From: Croceibacterium selenioxidans
GTDB taxonomy: Bacteria; Pseudomonadota; Alphaproteobacteria; Sphingomonadales; Sphingomonadaceae
Reading direction: 5' to 3'
Assembly (NCBI RefSeq): GCF_018599195.1
Contig: NZ_JAHFVK010000002.1
Span: 1,000,001-1,064,000, forward strand
Length of the DNA stretch: 64,000 bases
Shown here in pieces: positions 24,933 to 32,817 of this stretch (the first letter of the stretch is position 1; each line of letters begins with the position of its first letter). Position numbers and translations under genes: made by a program. Below the pieces are notes generated by a model. That model made no database searches. It saw only the letters and a list, made by a program, of their open reading frames with translations, and was not told where the DNA came from.

Positions 24933-25822
24933 AGGCGGAGCCCGTCGAAGCGCACGTCACCTTCGCCGTGCGTGTTGATGTGCCCCGCCGTGGGCTCGGC
25001 GAAGTGAGCGCCGATCACCAGCACGCCGCTGTCGGCGTATTTCTGGACGAAGCCCATGCGCGTCCTTCGGCCCGACTCCTTGTCCATGTCGAAGGTCGCG
25101 GGCCGATGCGGCATCGCGCATTGCATCGGGTGGTGCATGAGGTCGCCGGTGATGACCGCATCCTCTCCGTTCGAGCTGATGCGCACGTGAACATGGCCGG
25201 GCGTGTGGCCGTGGCTCGGCTCGCAGCGAATACCCGGAGCGATCTCGTGGTCGGCTTCGATGAAGTCCGCAAGGCCCAGTTCCACGATGGGATCGACGCA
25301 CTCCACCAGGTGGGTGTCGGTGTGGTGCCCGTCATTGCGGATGGTGGTCTGCCACGCTTCGTATTCGGTCTTGCCGAACAGGTAGCGGGCGTTGGGGAAG
25401 GTCGGCTTGAACTCGCCCGTCGTGGGGTCCTTGTAGGTGTTCCAGCCGACATGGTCGAAGTGCAGGTGCGTGCACATGACCGTATCGACATCTTGGCGGC
25501 TGATGCCGAGGCTCTCAAGGTCCTCGAGGAACCCCTCCGGCAAATCGCAGAACACGTCGAAGTCGCGCTGACGTCCGGCGCCGATGCAGGAATCGACCAC
25601 GATGACCCGACCCGGTGCCTGCACCACGAAACCCTGGAAGTTCATCCGCTGGCGCCCATCGGGCGTCGCGTAGTGCGGATGCAGCCACTCCATCGCGATG
25701 ACTTCCTCCGCTGTCGCCTCGGGCATCGTCATGTTGATGTTGTCCTGGAAGTCCCACAGCTCGACAATGCGCGTCACGGTGACGTCGCCGACGTGCCAGG
25801 ACTTCATGTGCTCCTTGGCCAT
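24929..25822 (-). CDS. Metallo-beta-lactamase-fold hydrolase
   Basis: A 297-residue zinc-dependent hydrolase. The HxHxDH motif is HLHFDH at residues 119-124, with later ligands in PSHGHTPGH, the aspartate in ITGDLMHHP, and the end histidine in VIGAHFAEP. It is a different branch from the AHL-lactonase-like protein at 22934. Probable lactone or thioester hydrolysis within the pathway (inference). AGGAGAGAG precedes ATG 25822. It is 9 bp downstream of the GMC gene and overlaps the P450 gene by 4 bp. Confidence 0.85.
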   Translation of the reverse strand: MAKEHMKSWHVGDVTVTRIVELWDFQDNINMTMPEATAEEVIAMEWLHPHYATPDGRQRMNFQGFVVQAPGRVIVVDSCIGAGRQRDFDVFCDLPEGFLEDLESLGISRQDVDTVMCTHLHFDHVGWNTYKDPTTGEFKPTFPNARYLFGKTEYEAWQTTIRNDGHHTDTHLVECVDPIVELGLADFIEADHEIAPGIRCEPSHGHTPGHVHVRISSNGEDAVITGDLMHHPMQCAMPHRPATFDMDKESGRRTRMGFVQKYADSGVLVIGAHFAEPTAGHINTHGEGDVRFDGLRL

Positions 25823-25831
25823 TCTCTCTCC

Positions 25832-27505
25832 TCAGGCCGCCTTTTGGCGGCTCTTTCTTGCAGGCTTATACCTTGCCACGCTCTCCGGCGGCAGTTCGGC
25901 GGCGGGCAGCGGCTTCTTGCCGAGCACGAAGTCCGCCGCGCGCTCTCCGATCATCACGCAGGGGGCGTTGGTGTTGCCGCCGATGACGCTGGGCATAACC
26001 GAGGCATCGGCCACGCGCAGGCCCTTGATACCGGTGAGCCGAAGCTGCGGATCGACCACCGCGCCGGCGTCGCTGCCCATGCGGCAAGTGCCGACCGGGT
26101 GGTGCACGGTGTACCCTGTTTCGCGGATGTACTTGTCGAACTGTTCGTCGGTCGTGACCCCGGGACCGGGCGCGACTTCGGTGCCTTGGTATTCGGCGAA
26201 GGGTTCGCTCGCGAACGCGGCACGAGCGATCCTGAGCGCGCGGATCAGCGGTTTGATGTCGTCAGGGTGCTCGAGCAGGTGCGGGTCGATCACCGGTGCG
26301 GCGGTGGGATCGGCGCTGGCGAGACGCACGGTGCCGCGGCTCTTGGGATAGAGCGCAACGGGGCTGATCGCGTAGCCATGGCCGAGTGGGAAGGGGATCT
26401 TGGGATTGGTCAGCCGCTTGGCCGGTTGGAACACGAACTGCACGTCCGGTCTGTCGAGGCCCGGGTCGGTGCGCAGGAAGGCCACGCTCTCGAACACGTT
26501 GCCCGCGAGCGGGCCGGTGCGGGTCAGCAGGTACTGCGCCAGATGCCAGGCATCTCGCGGCAGGACCCGCCACGAAAGGCCGTAGCTGGTGGTGTCGGCG
26601 GTCTCCATGTGCATCGGGCTCGCCGGGTGGTCGTGGTAGTTCTCGCCCACTCCCGGCAGGTCGAGCACGACTTCGATGCCCATGCTCTTGAGATGCGCCG
26701 CCGGGCCGATGCCGGAGAGCATCAGGATCTGCGGCGTCTGGACGGTGCCGGCGGAGAGGATCACCTCGTGCCGTGCCCTGATCACTCGTCCGTCGGTCAG
26801 CTCGACGCCGATGGCGCGGCCGCTCTCGACCAGTACCCGCCTGACCTGGGCATCGGTCTGGACATGGATATTGCCGCGGGCGAGCGCGGGGCGGAGCATG
26901 TTCTTGGCGGTGCTTTCGCGCTGCCCATCGCGCAGCAAGCCCTGGCGGCGGCCGTAGCCTTCGGGGTTGGCTCCGTTGAAATCCGGGCAGGCCGGGAATT
27001 GCAGTGAAGCGAGCGCGTCCATGAAGGCGAAGTTGAGCGCGTTGGGCCCATCGACATGTTTGACGTTGATCGGTCCCCCATGGCCGTGGAACACGCTCTC
27101 GGGGTAGTTCTCGTTGTTCTCGGTGCGGGTGAAGTAAGGCAGCACTTCGGCGTAGGACCAGCCGGTCGCCCCGGCGTCGGACCAGTCGTCGTAGTCGGTC
27201 GGATGGCCGCGGAAATAGACCATGCCGTTGATCGAGCCCGATCCGCCCAGGACTTTTCCCCGCGGCACCGGAATCTCGCGCCCGGCCATGCCGGGCTGCG
27301 GCACGGTCTTGAACCGCCAGTTGGTCGCCTCGCGCCCGATCGCGGCGGCAACAAAGCTCGGGATATGGATGAAGGGGTGCGTGTCCTGGCCACCGGCCTC
27401 TATCACGCAAGTGGTGCGGTCAGCTGCCTCCCCCAGGCGCGCCGCCAACGCGGCGCCGGAGGACCCCGCGCCGACCACGATGTAATCGAATTCCGCTGCG
27501 CTCAT
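25832..27505 (-). CDS. GMC-family FAD oxidoreductase (choline dehydrogenase-like)
   Basis: A 557-residue flavoprotein that oxidises a primary or secondary alcohol. Motifs: YIVVGAGSSGAALAARL at the N-terminus, the GMC signature PRGKVLGGSGSINGMVYFRG, the second signature GTVQTPQILMLSGIGPA, and the C-terminal catalytic His pair region TGYTVHHPVGTCRMG with NTNAPCVMIGERA after it. Length matches alcohol dehydrogenases of the AlkJ/BetA group. No signal peptide, so cytoplasmic. GGGAGAGAGC precedes the start. Second gene of the minus-strand operon that begins at 28391. Confidence 0.92.
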   Translation of the reverse strand: MSAAEFDYIVVGAGSSGAALAARLGEAADRTTCVIEAGGQDTHPFIHIPSFVAAAIGREATNWRFKTVPQPGMAGREIPVPRGKVLGGSGSINGMVYFRGHPTDYDDWSDAGATGWSYAEVLPYFTRTENNENYPESVFHGHGGPINVKHVDGPNALNFAFMDALASLQFPACPDFNGANPEGYGRRQGLLRDGQRESTAKNMLRPALARGNIHVQTDAQVRRVLVESGRAIGVELTDGRVIRARHEVILSAGTVQTPQILMLSGIGPAAHLKSMGIEVVLDLPGVGENYHDHPASPMHMETADTTSYGLSWRVLPRDAWHLAQYLLTRTGPLAGNVFESVAFLRTDPGLDRPDVQFVFQPAKRLTNPKIPFPLGHGYAISPVALYPKSRGTVRLASADPTAAPVIDPHLLEHPDDIKPLIRALRIARAAFASEPFAEYQGTEVAPGPGVTTDEQFDKYIRETGYTVHHPVGTCRMGSDAGAVVDPQLRLTGIKGLRVADASVMPSVIGGNTNAPCVMIGERAADFVLGKKPLPAAELPPESVARYKPARKSRQKAA

Positions 27506-27599
27506 TACGGCGCTCTCTCCCGTTCTCTTTTGCGGCTAGTTTGAGCGTGCCGAGCGCGGGTTGGCAATTGTAAATCCAGCGCCAGCCAAAAGGGACGGG

Positions 27600-28391
27600 T
27601 TACTGCGATTTCGGCCCATCGTAATCGATCGCCGCCGCTGCTGCTCCCGACATGATGAACCCGATCGAGCGCTCGGCCTCCTCAGTGAGATGCCCGATGA
27701 GGCTCGCCGTGCGGCACAGCAGGCCGATGCCCTTGAGGGCGGTCACTGGCCAGCCCAGATCGAGCAGGATCGCCGGGATCGGGCCGTTGACGTTGATCGG
27801 CAGGCTACGACCGATCGCGCCGGGCAGCGCGTCGCGGATGGCGTAGAGCATGGCCACGTGCGGGCCCCCGACGCCGTGTTCACGGGCAAGCTTGAGCAAG
27901 AGGTTGGCGCGAGGGTCTCCGTTGGCGTGCTGGGGGTGGCCGAAGCCGGGGATCGGCTTCTTCTCGGCGCGAAGGCGGGCGATGCCGCGCTTGGCGGCGT
28001 CCTCGGCGGTGCCGCCGTTCTCGCGCATGTCAGCGACGCATTCGCCGTAGAACTGGCCGGCGACTTCCGCGCTCCCCAGAACCACGCTGCCACAGCCGAG
28101 CAGACCGGCGGCGACCGCGCCTTGCAGCGCTTCGGGCGCGGCGGCGTAAGTCATGCGGGCGGCGACCACGCTTGGCACGAGGCCGTGCTCGGCCAGCGAA
28201 CAGAGGATGGCGTTGGCGAAGAACACCTGGTCCTCGTTCGGCTCCTGCCCGGTGACGAGGAACCAGAAGTAGCTGGTGAAATCCATCTTGCCGATGATCT
28301 CGCCCACCAGATCGCGGCCGCGCACGGTGATGCTGTCCTCGTCAGAGGTGCAGATGGCGGTATAGGGCGCGTCCTGCTTGCCGATGCGCAT
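27600..28391 (-). CDS. Citryl-CoA lyase / citrate-synthase-like protein
   Basis: A 263-residue short member of the citrate synthase superfamily, far below the roughly 430 residues of true citrate synthase. Visible features are FTSYFWFLVTGQEPNEDQ in the N-terminal helices, PGFGHPQHANGDPR around the catalytic histidine, and LCRTASLIGHLTEEAERSIG near the end. This form is annotated in other bacteria as citryl-CoA lyase (citryl-CoA to oxaloacetate plus acetyl-CoA). Here it may cleave another 3-hydroxyacyl-CoA-type intermediate (inference). It starts 67 bp from a divergent CoA-transferase gene, which could supply the CoA thioester. AGGAGAGAGCC precedes ATG 28391. Confidence 0.82.
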   Translation of the reverse strand: MRIGKQDAPYTAICTSDEDSITVRGRDLVGEIIGKMDFTSYFWFLVTGQEPNEDQVFFANAILCSLAEHGLVPSVVAARMTYAAAPEALQGAVAAGLLGCGSVVLGSAEVAGQFYGECVADMRENGGTAEDAAKRGIARLRAEKKPIPGFGHPQHANGDPRANLLLKLAREHGVGGPHVAMLYAIRDALPGAIGRSLPINVNGPIPAILLDLGWPVTALKGIGLLCRTASLIGHLTEEAERSIGFIMSGAAAAAIDYDGPKSQ

Positions 28392-28458
28392 GGCTCTCTC
28401 CTTGCCGATAGCGTTCGCCCCGACCTATAGCCTCGGCACGGCTTAAAGGGAGAGAGGA

Positions 28459-29583
28459 ATGGCGAGACCGCTCGCAGGCGTCAGAGTGCTCGACATGGGC
28501 ACTTTCATCACTGGCCCCGCGGCAGGCATGCTGCTGGCGGACCTTGGCGCGGAGGTGATCAAAGTCGAGATGCCCGGCACCGGCGATCCGTTCCGCGCCT
28601 TCAAGGGCGACCTCTATTCGCCGCATTACCAGACCTACAACCGCAACAAGAAGTCGATCGAACTCAACACCAAGGAGGCCGCAGACCTCGCCGCGTTCGA
28701 CAAGCTGGTCCTGACCGCCGACGTCTTCATCCAGAACTTCCGTCCCGGCGTGGCCGAGCGGCTCGGTGTCGGGCCCGAACGCCTGCAGGCGCTTAACCCG
28801 CGGCTGATCTATTGCGGCATCTCCGGCTTCGGCAATGACGGCCCGTGGAAGGACCGCCCGGCATTCGACACCGTGTCGCAAGCCAGCACCGGCTTCCTGC
28901 GACTGCTGGTCAACCCGGCCAATCCGCGCGTCGTGGGTCCGGCGATCGGGGACGCAGTGACGGGCTTCTACGCGGCTTACGGTGTCCTCGCGGCGCTCTA
29001 TGAGCGGGAAAAGACCGGCAGGGGGCGGCTGGTCGAAACCTCGATGTTCGAGGCGATGAGCCACTTCAACCTCGACGATTTTACGCACTACCTTTCGGTC
29101 GACGAGGTCATGGGCCCGTGGTCGCGGCCCCACGTTTCGCAAAGCTACGTGTTCCAGTGCGCCGACGGCGGTTGGATCGCGCTGCACATGTCCAGCCCGC
29201 CCAAGTTCTGGGAGAACCTCGCCGAAGCCGTCGGCCAGCCGGACATGCTCCAGCGGCCCGAATTCGAAAGCCGTCCGGCGCGGATCGCTAACTATGAGAA
29301 GGTCGTCGCCTTCCTCGCCCCGATCTTCGCGCAGCAACCTCGGCAGTGGTGGGAGGAGCGGCTAGCCGCTCTCGAGGTGCCGCATTCGCCGGTCTATTCC
29401 TCGAAAGAGGTGGTCGAAGGCGAGTTGGCGCAGCACCACAAACTGGTGGTCGAGGGCGAAGGGGCACGGGGCAAGTTTCGCACGATCCGCTTCCCGATCC
29501 GTTTTGATGGCGAGATCGAAGGCAGCGTCACCCCGCCGCCGGAATTGGGCGCGAACAACGGGGACGTCTTGGGCAGGACCTAG
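28459..29583 (+). CDS. CaiB/BaiF-family CoA-transferase
   Basis: A 374-residue class III CoA-transferase that moves CoA between carboxylic acids. The N-terminal block LAGVRVLDMGTFITGPAAGM, then LGAEVIKVEMPGTGDPFR, NRNKKSIELNTK, and the later GRGRLVETSMFEAMSHFN are all family-typical. It opens a plus-strand operon (CoA-transferase, VOC protein, two MetE-C-like proteins) and is divergent from the citryl-CoA lyase operon. ATG 28459 is preceded by GGGAGAGAGGA. Substrate unknown; activation of a pathway acid for CoA-linked cleavage is inferred. Confidence 0.9.
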   Translation: MARPLAGVRVLDMGTFITGPAAGMLLADLGAEVIKVEMPGTGDPFRAFKGDLYSPHYQTYNRNKKSIELNTKEAADLAAFDKLVLTADVFIQNFRPGVAERLGVGPERLQALNPRLIYCGISGFGNDGPWKDRPAFDTVSQASTGFLRLLVNPANPRVVGPAIGDAVTGFYAAYGVLAALYEREKTGRGRLVETSMFEAMSHFNLDDFTHYLSVDEVMGPWSRPHVSQSYVFQCADGGWIALHMSSPPKFWENLAEAVGQPDMLQRPEFESRPARIANYEKVVAFLAPIFAQQPRQWWEERLAALEVPHSPVYSSKEVVEGELAQHHKLVVEGEGARGKFRTIRFPIRFDGEIEGSVTPPPELGANNGDVLGRT

Positions 29584-29628
29584 TACCCGCGGCACCAGGC
29601 GTCTGAATGAATTGCGCCCGCGCGAGGG

Positions 29629-29648
29629 TTTGTTAGATTGCCAACAAA
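29629..29648. promoter_or_regulatory. Inverted repeat TTTGTT-N8-AACAAA upstream of the VOC gene
   Basis: Perfect 6-bp arms with an 8-bp centre (AGATTGCC) in the 102-bp gap between the CoA-transferase and VOC genes, ending 37 bp before the VOC start. It stands out as AT-rich in a GC-rich region and may be an operator or an internal promoter site. Confidence 0.35.
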
Positions 29649-29685
29649 GCAGGCGAGAAAGACTCGCCGCGACGGGAGAACAGAG

Positions 29686-30228
29686 ATGACCAAGTTGCCG
29701 AGCCGGCTGCACCATACGGCCTATGTGACCAAGGACCTCGAAGCGACGCGCGCCTTCTATGAGGACGTGCTCGGCCTGCCGCTCACCGCCACCTGGTGCG
29801 AGAAGGACTTCCTGTTTGGCAAGGACCGCACCTATTGCCACTGCTTCTTCGGTATCGGCGATGGCGGCGCGCTGGCGTTCTTCCAGTTCGCCGACCCCGA
29901 GGACCAGGCGCTGTTCGGGCCGGAGATTCCAGCGACGCCGTTCATCCACCTTGCGCTCAACGTCGATAAGGACACCCAGGCCGCGCTCGAGGAGCGGATC
30001 CAGAAGGCGGGCATTCAACCGCCCAACACCTACACTCTCGAGCATGGCTATTGCCGTTCGGTCTACGTGGTCGATCCCAACGGCATGACGGTGGAATTCA
30101 CCTGCGACGATCCGCGTGCGGAAGAGGGCGATGAATACCGCCGCTCGATTGCCCATGCAGAGCTCAAGCGCTGGCTGGGCGGCGACCATTCGACCAACAA
30201 CGAATTCCGCCACGAAGAAGCGGCCTAA
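29686..30228 (+). CDS. VOC-superfamily (glyoxalase/dioxygenase-like) protein
   Basis: A 180-residue vicinal-oxygen-chelate protein. It opens with LHHTAYVTKDLEATRAFYED (metal-binding His in LHH), has HCFFGIGDGGALAFFQFAD in the middle, TPFIHLALNVD supplying a second His, and YVVDPNGMTVEFTCDDP with the C-terminal Glu. The metal triad is complete. Two beta-alpha-beta-beta-beta modules are discernible. It could be an extradiol dioxygenase relative, an isomerase or an epimerase; methylmalonyl-CoA-epimerase-like chemistry on a CoA ester is one option (inference). The longer frame from 29638 is rejected because GGGAGAACAG precedes ATG 29686. Confidence 0.83.
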   Translation: MTKLPSRLHHTAYVTKDLEATRAFYEDVLGLPLTATWCEKDFLFGKDRTYCHCFFGIGDGGALAFFQFADPEDQALFGPEIPATPFIHLALNVDKDTQAALEERIQKAGIQPPNTYTLEHGYCRSVYVVDPNGMTVEFTCDDPRAEEGDEYRRSIAHAELKRWLGGDHSTNNEFRHEEAA

Positions 30229-30249
30229 CCCTCAGAACAAGAACAGCAT

Positions 30250-30317
30250 CGCCAACGACGCGATCCAGAGGTGGCGAGCCCACCCTGGATTGCTGCGGGG
30301 CCGTTCTCGCGTTGGCG
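30250..30317 (+). other. Nested hairpin in the leader of the MetE-C-like genes
   Basis: The outer arms CGCCAACG (30250-30257) and CGTTGGCG (30310-30317) are exact complements. Inside, ATCCAG-a-GGTGG (30263-30274) pairs with CCACCCTGGAT (30280-30290) to form an 11-bp stem with one bulged A and a CGAGC loop. There is no U-tract, and the structure ends 17 nt before the start codon. A leader structure controlling translation or stability is plausible; I do not recognise a known riboswitch. Confidence 0.55.
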
Positions 30318-30334
30318 AAGAGAGAGGACTTCGA

Positions 30335-31372
30335 ATGTCGCTTCCCCTGTTTCCGACCTCGCTGGTCGGCTCCTATGCCCAGCCCGAGTGGCTCATCGAC
30401 CGCGAAAAGCTGGCGGGACGCTTTCCGCCACGCACCCGGCAGAAGGAGCTGTGGCGGATACCCGAGCAATGGCTCGACCAGGCGTGGGACGACGCCACGA
30501 TCATGGCGATTGCCGAGCAGGAGCGGGCCGGCCTCGACATCATCACCGATGGCGAGATGCGGCGAGAATCATACTCAAACCGCTTCGCCACCGCGCTCGA
30601 CGGCGTTGATATGGATAACCACGGCACGGCCCTCGACCGCAGCGGGGAGCCGGTCCCCGTGCCGCGGGTTATCGGCGACATCAAGCGTCGCCACGCGGTG
30701 CAAGTGCGCGACGTGCAGTTCCTGCGGGAGCACGCCAGCGCGGACAAGAAGATCAAGATCACCGTGCCGGGTCCGTTCACGATGAGCCAACAGGCGCAGG
30801 ACGATTACTACGGCGATCCCGAGGCTTTGGCGCTGGCGTATGCGGGGGCTGTCAACGAGGAGATCAAGGACTTGTTCGCCGCCGGAGCGGACGTTGTGCA
30901 ACTGGACGAGCCCTACATGCAGGCTCGGCCGGAGAAGGCCCGCCAGTTCGGGCTCAAGGCACTCGCCCGCGCTCTGGAAGGCGTCGAAGGCACCACGGCG
31001 CTGCACATCTGCTTCGGTTACGCGCACCTGATCCACGAGCGGCCCGAGGGATACAGCTTCTTGCCTGAGCTTAGTGGCAGCGGGGTGAAGCAAATCTCGA
31101 TCGAGACCGCCCAGTCGAACCTCGACACCTCCGTGCTCGAGACCTTGCCGGGCAAGACGATCATCCTTGGCGTACTCGACCTGTCCTCACACGAAGTGGA
31201 GACGCCGGAGATCGTGGCCGGGCGCATCCGCCGGGCCTTGCCGCATGTGGCGACGGAAAAGATCATCGTCGCGCCGGACTGCGGCCTAAAGTACCTTCCA
31301 CGCGAGGTTGCCTTCGGCAAGATGAAGGCCATGGCCGACGGTGCTCGCATCGTGCGCGAAGAGCTGGCGTGA
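30335..31372 (+). CDS. MetE C-terminal-domain-like zinc protein 1
   Basis: A 345-residue TIM-barrel protein of the cobalamin-independent methionine synthase (UROD/MetE-like) superfamily, lacking the N-terminal half of full MetE. Zinc ligands appear intact: His224 and Cys226 in ALHICFGYAH, Glu257 in ISIETAQ, and Cys316 in VAPDCGLKYLPRE. QLDEPYMQ is the conserved barrel motif. Stand-alone relatives include archaeal MetE and epoxyalkane:CoM transferase, all using zinc to activate a thiol (family knowledge). In this operon, thiol-dependent alkyl or methyl transfer from a pathway compound is plausible (inference). A longer frame from 30116 overlaps the VOC gene; ATG 30335 with GAGAGAGGA upstream is preferred. 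Confidence 0.82.
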   Translation: MSLPLFPTSLVGSYAQPEWLIDREKLAGRFPPRTRQKELWRIPEQWLDQAWDDATIMAIAEQERAGLDIITDGEMRRESYSNRFATALDGVDMDNHGTALDRSGEPVPVPRVIGDIKRRHAVQVRDVQFLREHASADKKIKITVPGPFTMSQQAQDDYYGDPEALALAYAGAVNEEIKDLFAAGADVVQLDEPYMQARPEKARQFGLKALARALEGVEGTTALHICFGYAHLIHERPEGYSFLPELSGSGVKQISIETAQSNLDTSVLETLPGKTIILGVLDLSSHEVETPEIVAGRIRRALPHVATEKIIVAPDCGLKYLPREVAFGKMKAMADGARIVREELA

Positions 31373-32490
31373 GCGGTTTCAAGACCACCCACACCGGCAG
31401 CCTGCCGCGGCCGGATTATCTGCTCGACCTGATCTTCGCCCGCGAAGGGGGTGAGGCCATCGAGGAAGCCGTTCTCGACGAGGCAATTGAGCGGGCGACG
31501 GCCTACGTCGTCGAGCGGCAGAAGCAGGCCCGGATCAGCGTGATCGGCGATGGCGAGATGTCGAAGCCGAGCTATGCCACCTACATCAAGCACCGGCTAT
31601 CAGGCTTCGGCGGCGAGGCGGGCAGCTACGAGTTCGAAGACCTGGAGCAGTTCCCAGGCGCCAAGGCCAAGGTGTTCGGTGACACCGGGCGTGCCCGGCG
31701 CAGCGCTCCGGCCTGCACATCCGCCATCGAAGTCATCGACATGGATGCCCCGCGCGAGGATGCGGAACGGCTCAACCGGCTCGCCGGAGGGCACGAGACT
31801 TTCATGTCTGCTGCGTCTCCGGGCGTAACCGCGCTGTTCTTCCCCAACCAGTTCTACGCCAGCGACGAGGAATACGTCTTCGCCCTGGCCGAGGGGCTGC
31901 GCCACGAATACGAAACCATCGCCGCTGCAGGCATCACCCTACAGGTCGACTGCCCCGATCTCGCCATGGGCCGCCACGTGCAATTCACGGCGCTGTCGAC
32001 AGAGGAGTTCCGCAAGCGAATCGGCATGAACGTTGCAGCGCTCAACCACGCGCTGCGCAACATACCGGCCGAGCAGCTTCGCATGCACTTGTGCTGGGGC
32101 AACTACCCGGGCCCGCACACCTGCGACGTAGATCTCGCCGATATCGCGGACATCGTGTGGAGCGCGAAGCCGCAGACGGTACTGCTCGAAGGCGCCAATC
32201 CGCGTCATGCGCATGAGTTCGCCTATTTCGAGGCGCATCCGTTGCCCGAAGGCAAAGTGCTGTGTCCGGGCATGATCGAGCCACAGTCCCCTTACGTCGA
32301 GCATCCGGAGCTGATCGCCCAGCGTATCGGCCGTTACGCCGACGTGCTCGGGCGCGAGAGGGTCGTGGCGGGGGTCGACTGCGGCTTCTCCGTCCACGCC
32401 GGCAGCGGCAATCTCGATGCGGAGGTCGTCTGGGCCAAGCTGGCGGCGTTGGCGGAAGGCGCTGCGATCGCGAGCAAGCGCTACTGGTAA
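31369..32490 (+). CDS. MetE C-terminal-domain-like zinc protein 2
   Basis: A 373-residue paralogue-type protein with the same fold. Zinc ligands are His240 and Cys242 in MHLCWGNYPGPH, Glu274 in VLLEGANPRH, and Cys338 in VDCGFSVH. It starts with GTG overlapping the previous stop (GTGA), so both proteins are made in a fixed ratio. The N-terminus FKTTHTGSLPRPDYL is typical of the family. It is longer than its partner by insertions around residues 80-150. Whether the two form a heteromer or act separately is unknown. The gene ends the catabolic block, 34 bp before a tRNA. Confidence 0.82.
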   Translation: MSGFKTTHTGSLPRPDYLLDLIFAREGGEAIEEAVLDEAIERATAYVVERQKQARISVIGDGEMSKPSYATYIKHRLSGFGGEAGSYEFEDLEQFPGAKAKVFGDTGRARRSAPACTSAIEVIDMDAPREDAERLNRLAGGHETFMSAASPGVTALFFPNQFYASDEEYVFALAEGLRHEYETIAAAGITLQVDCPDLAMGRHVQFTALSTEEFRKRIGMNVAALNHALRNIPAEQLRMHLCWGNYPGPHTCDVDLADIADIVWSAKPQTVLLEGANPRHAHEFAYFEAHPLPEGKVLCPGMIEPQSPYVEHPELIAQRIGRYADVLGRERVVAGVDCGFSVHAGSGNLDAEVVWAKLAALAEGAAIASKRYW

Positions 32491-32524
32491 GAACCGCTCG
32501 CGCCCGCTAGTCGGTCTTTCGATT

Positions 32525-32609
32525 GCGGGTGTGGCGGAATGGTAGACGCCGGGGACTTAAAATCCCCTGAGCTTTGCTCGTGCCGGTTCGAGTCCGGCCA
32601 CCCGCACCA
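32525..32609 (+). tRNA. tRNA-Leu (anticodon UAA)
   Basis: An 85-nt class II tRNA. The acceptor stem GCGGGTG pairs with CACCCGC and is followed by discriminator A and an encoded CCA. The anticodon stem GGGGA/TCCCC encloses the loop CTTAAAA with anticodon TAA. The variable arm is long (TGAGCTTTGCTCG). The T arm is GCCGG TTCGAGT CCGGC. The D arm contains GGCGGAATGGTAGACGC, as in bacterial leucine tRNAs. Confidence 0.97.
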
Positions 32610-32817
32610 TTTTGCTGTTTCCCGACAGGTGCCGAGCGGTCGCACCCGCGACCTTGGTTTTCTTCGCCTAAGCTCGGGCGGCCGGTCGGCCTGGCGAACC
32701 GATTCGTTTCGGGACCCATCCGCAGTTGTCCTTAGTGGCGCCCCAAGAAAGGCTTTGCTTCCAGCAAGGTATGGGTCGAGCCAGACCCCAGAACGCGTTA
32801 GCCATTCGGAAACTCCC

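Noticed and set aside
24968-27007. 679-codon plus-strand open frame
   Set aside because: It lies antisense to the MBL and GMC genes, shows no domain, and is Arg/Val/Ala/His-rich as expected for a shadow frame in GC-rich DNA.
2692-32490. CRISPR array, prophage or insertion sequence in the accessory block
   Set aside because: No regularly spaced repeats, phage structural genes, integrase or transposase reading frames were found on either strand.
32539-32817. N-terminal extension of the PilZ frame
   Set aside because: It runs through the tRNA-Leu gene and lacks a ribosome site; the PilZ protein starts at 32818 or 32893.
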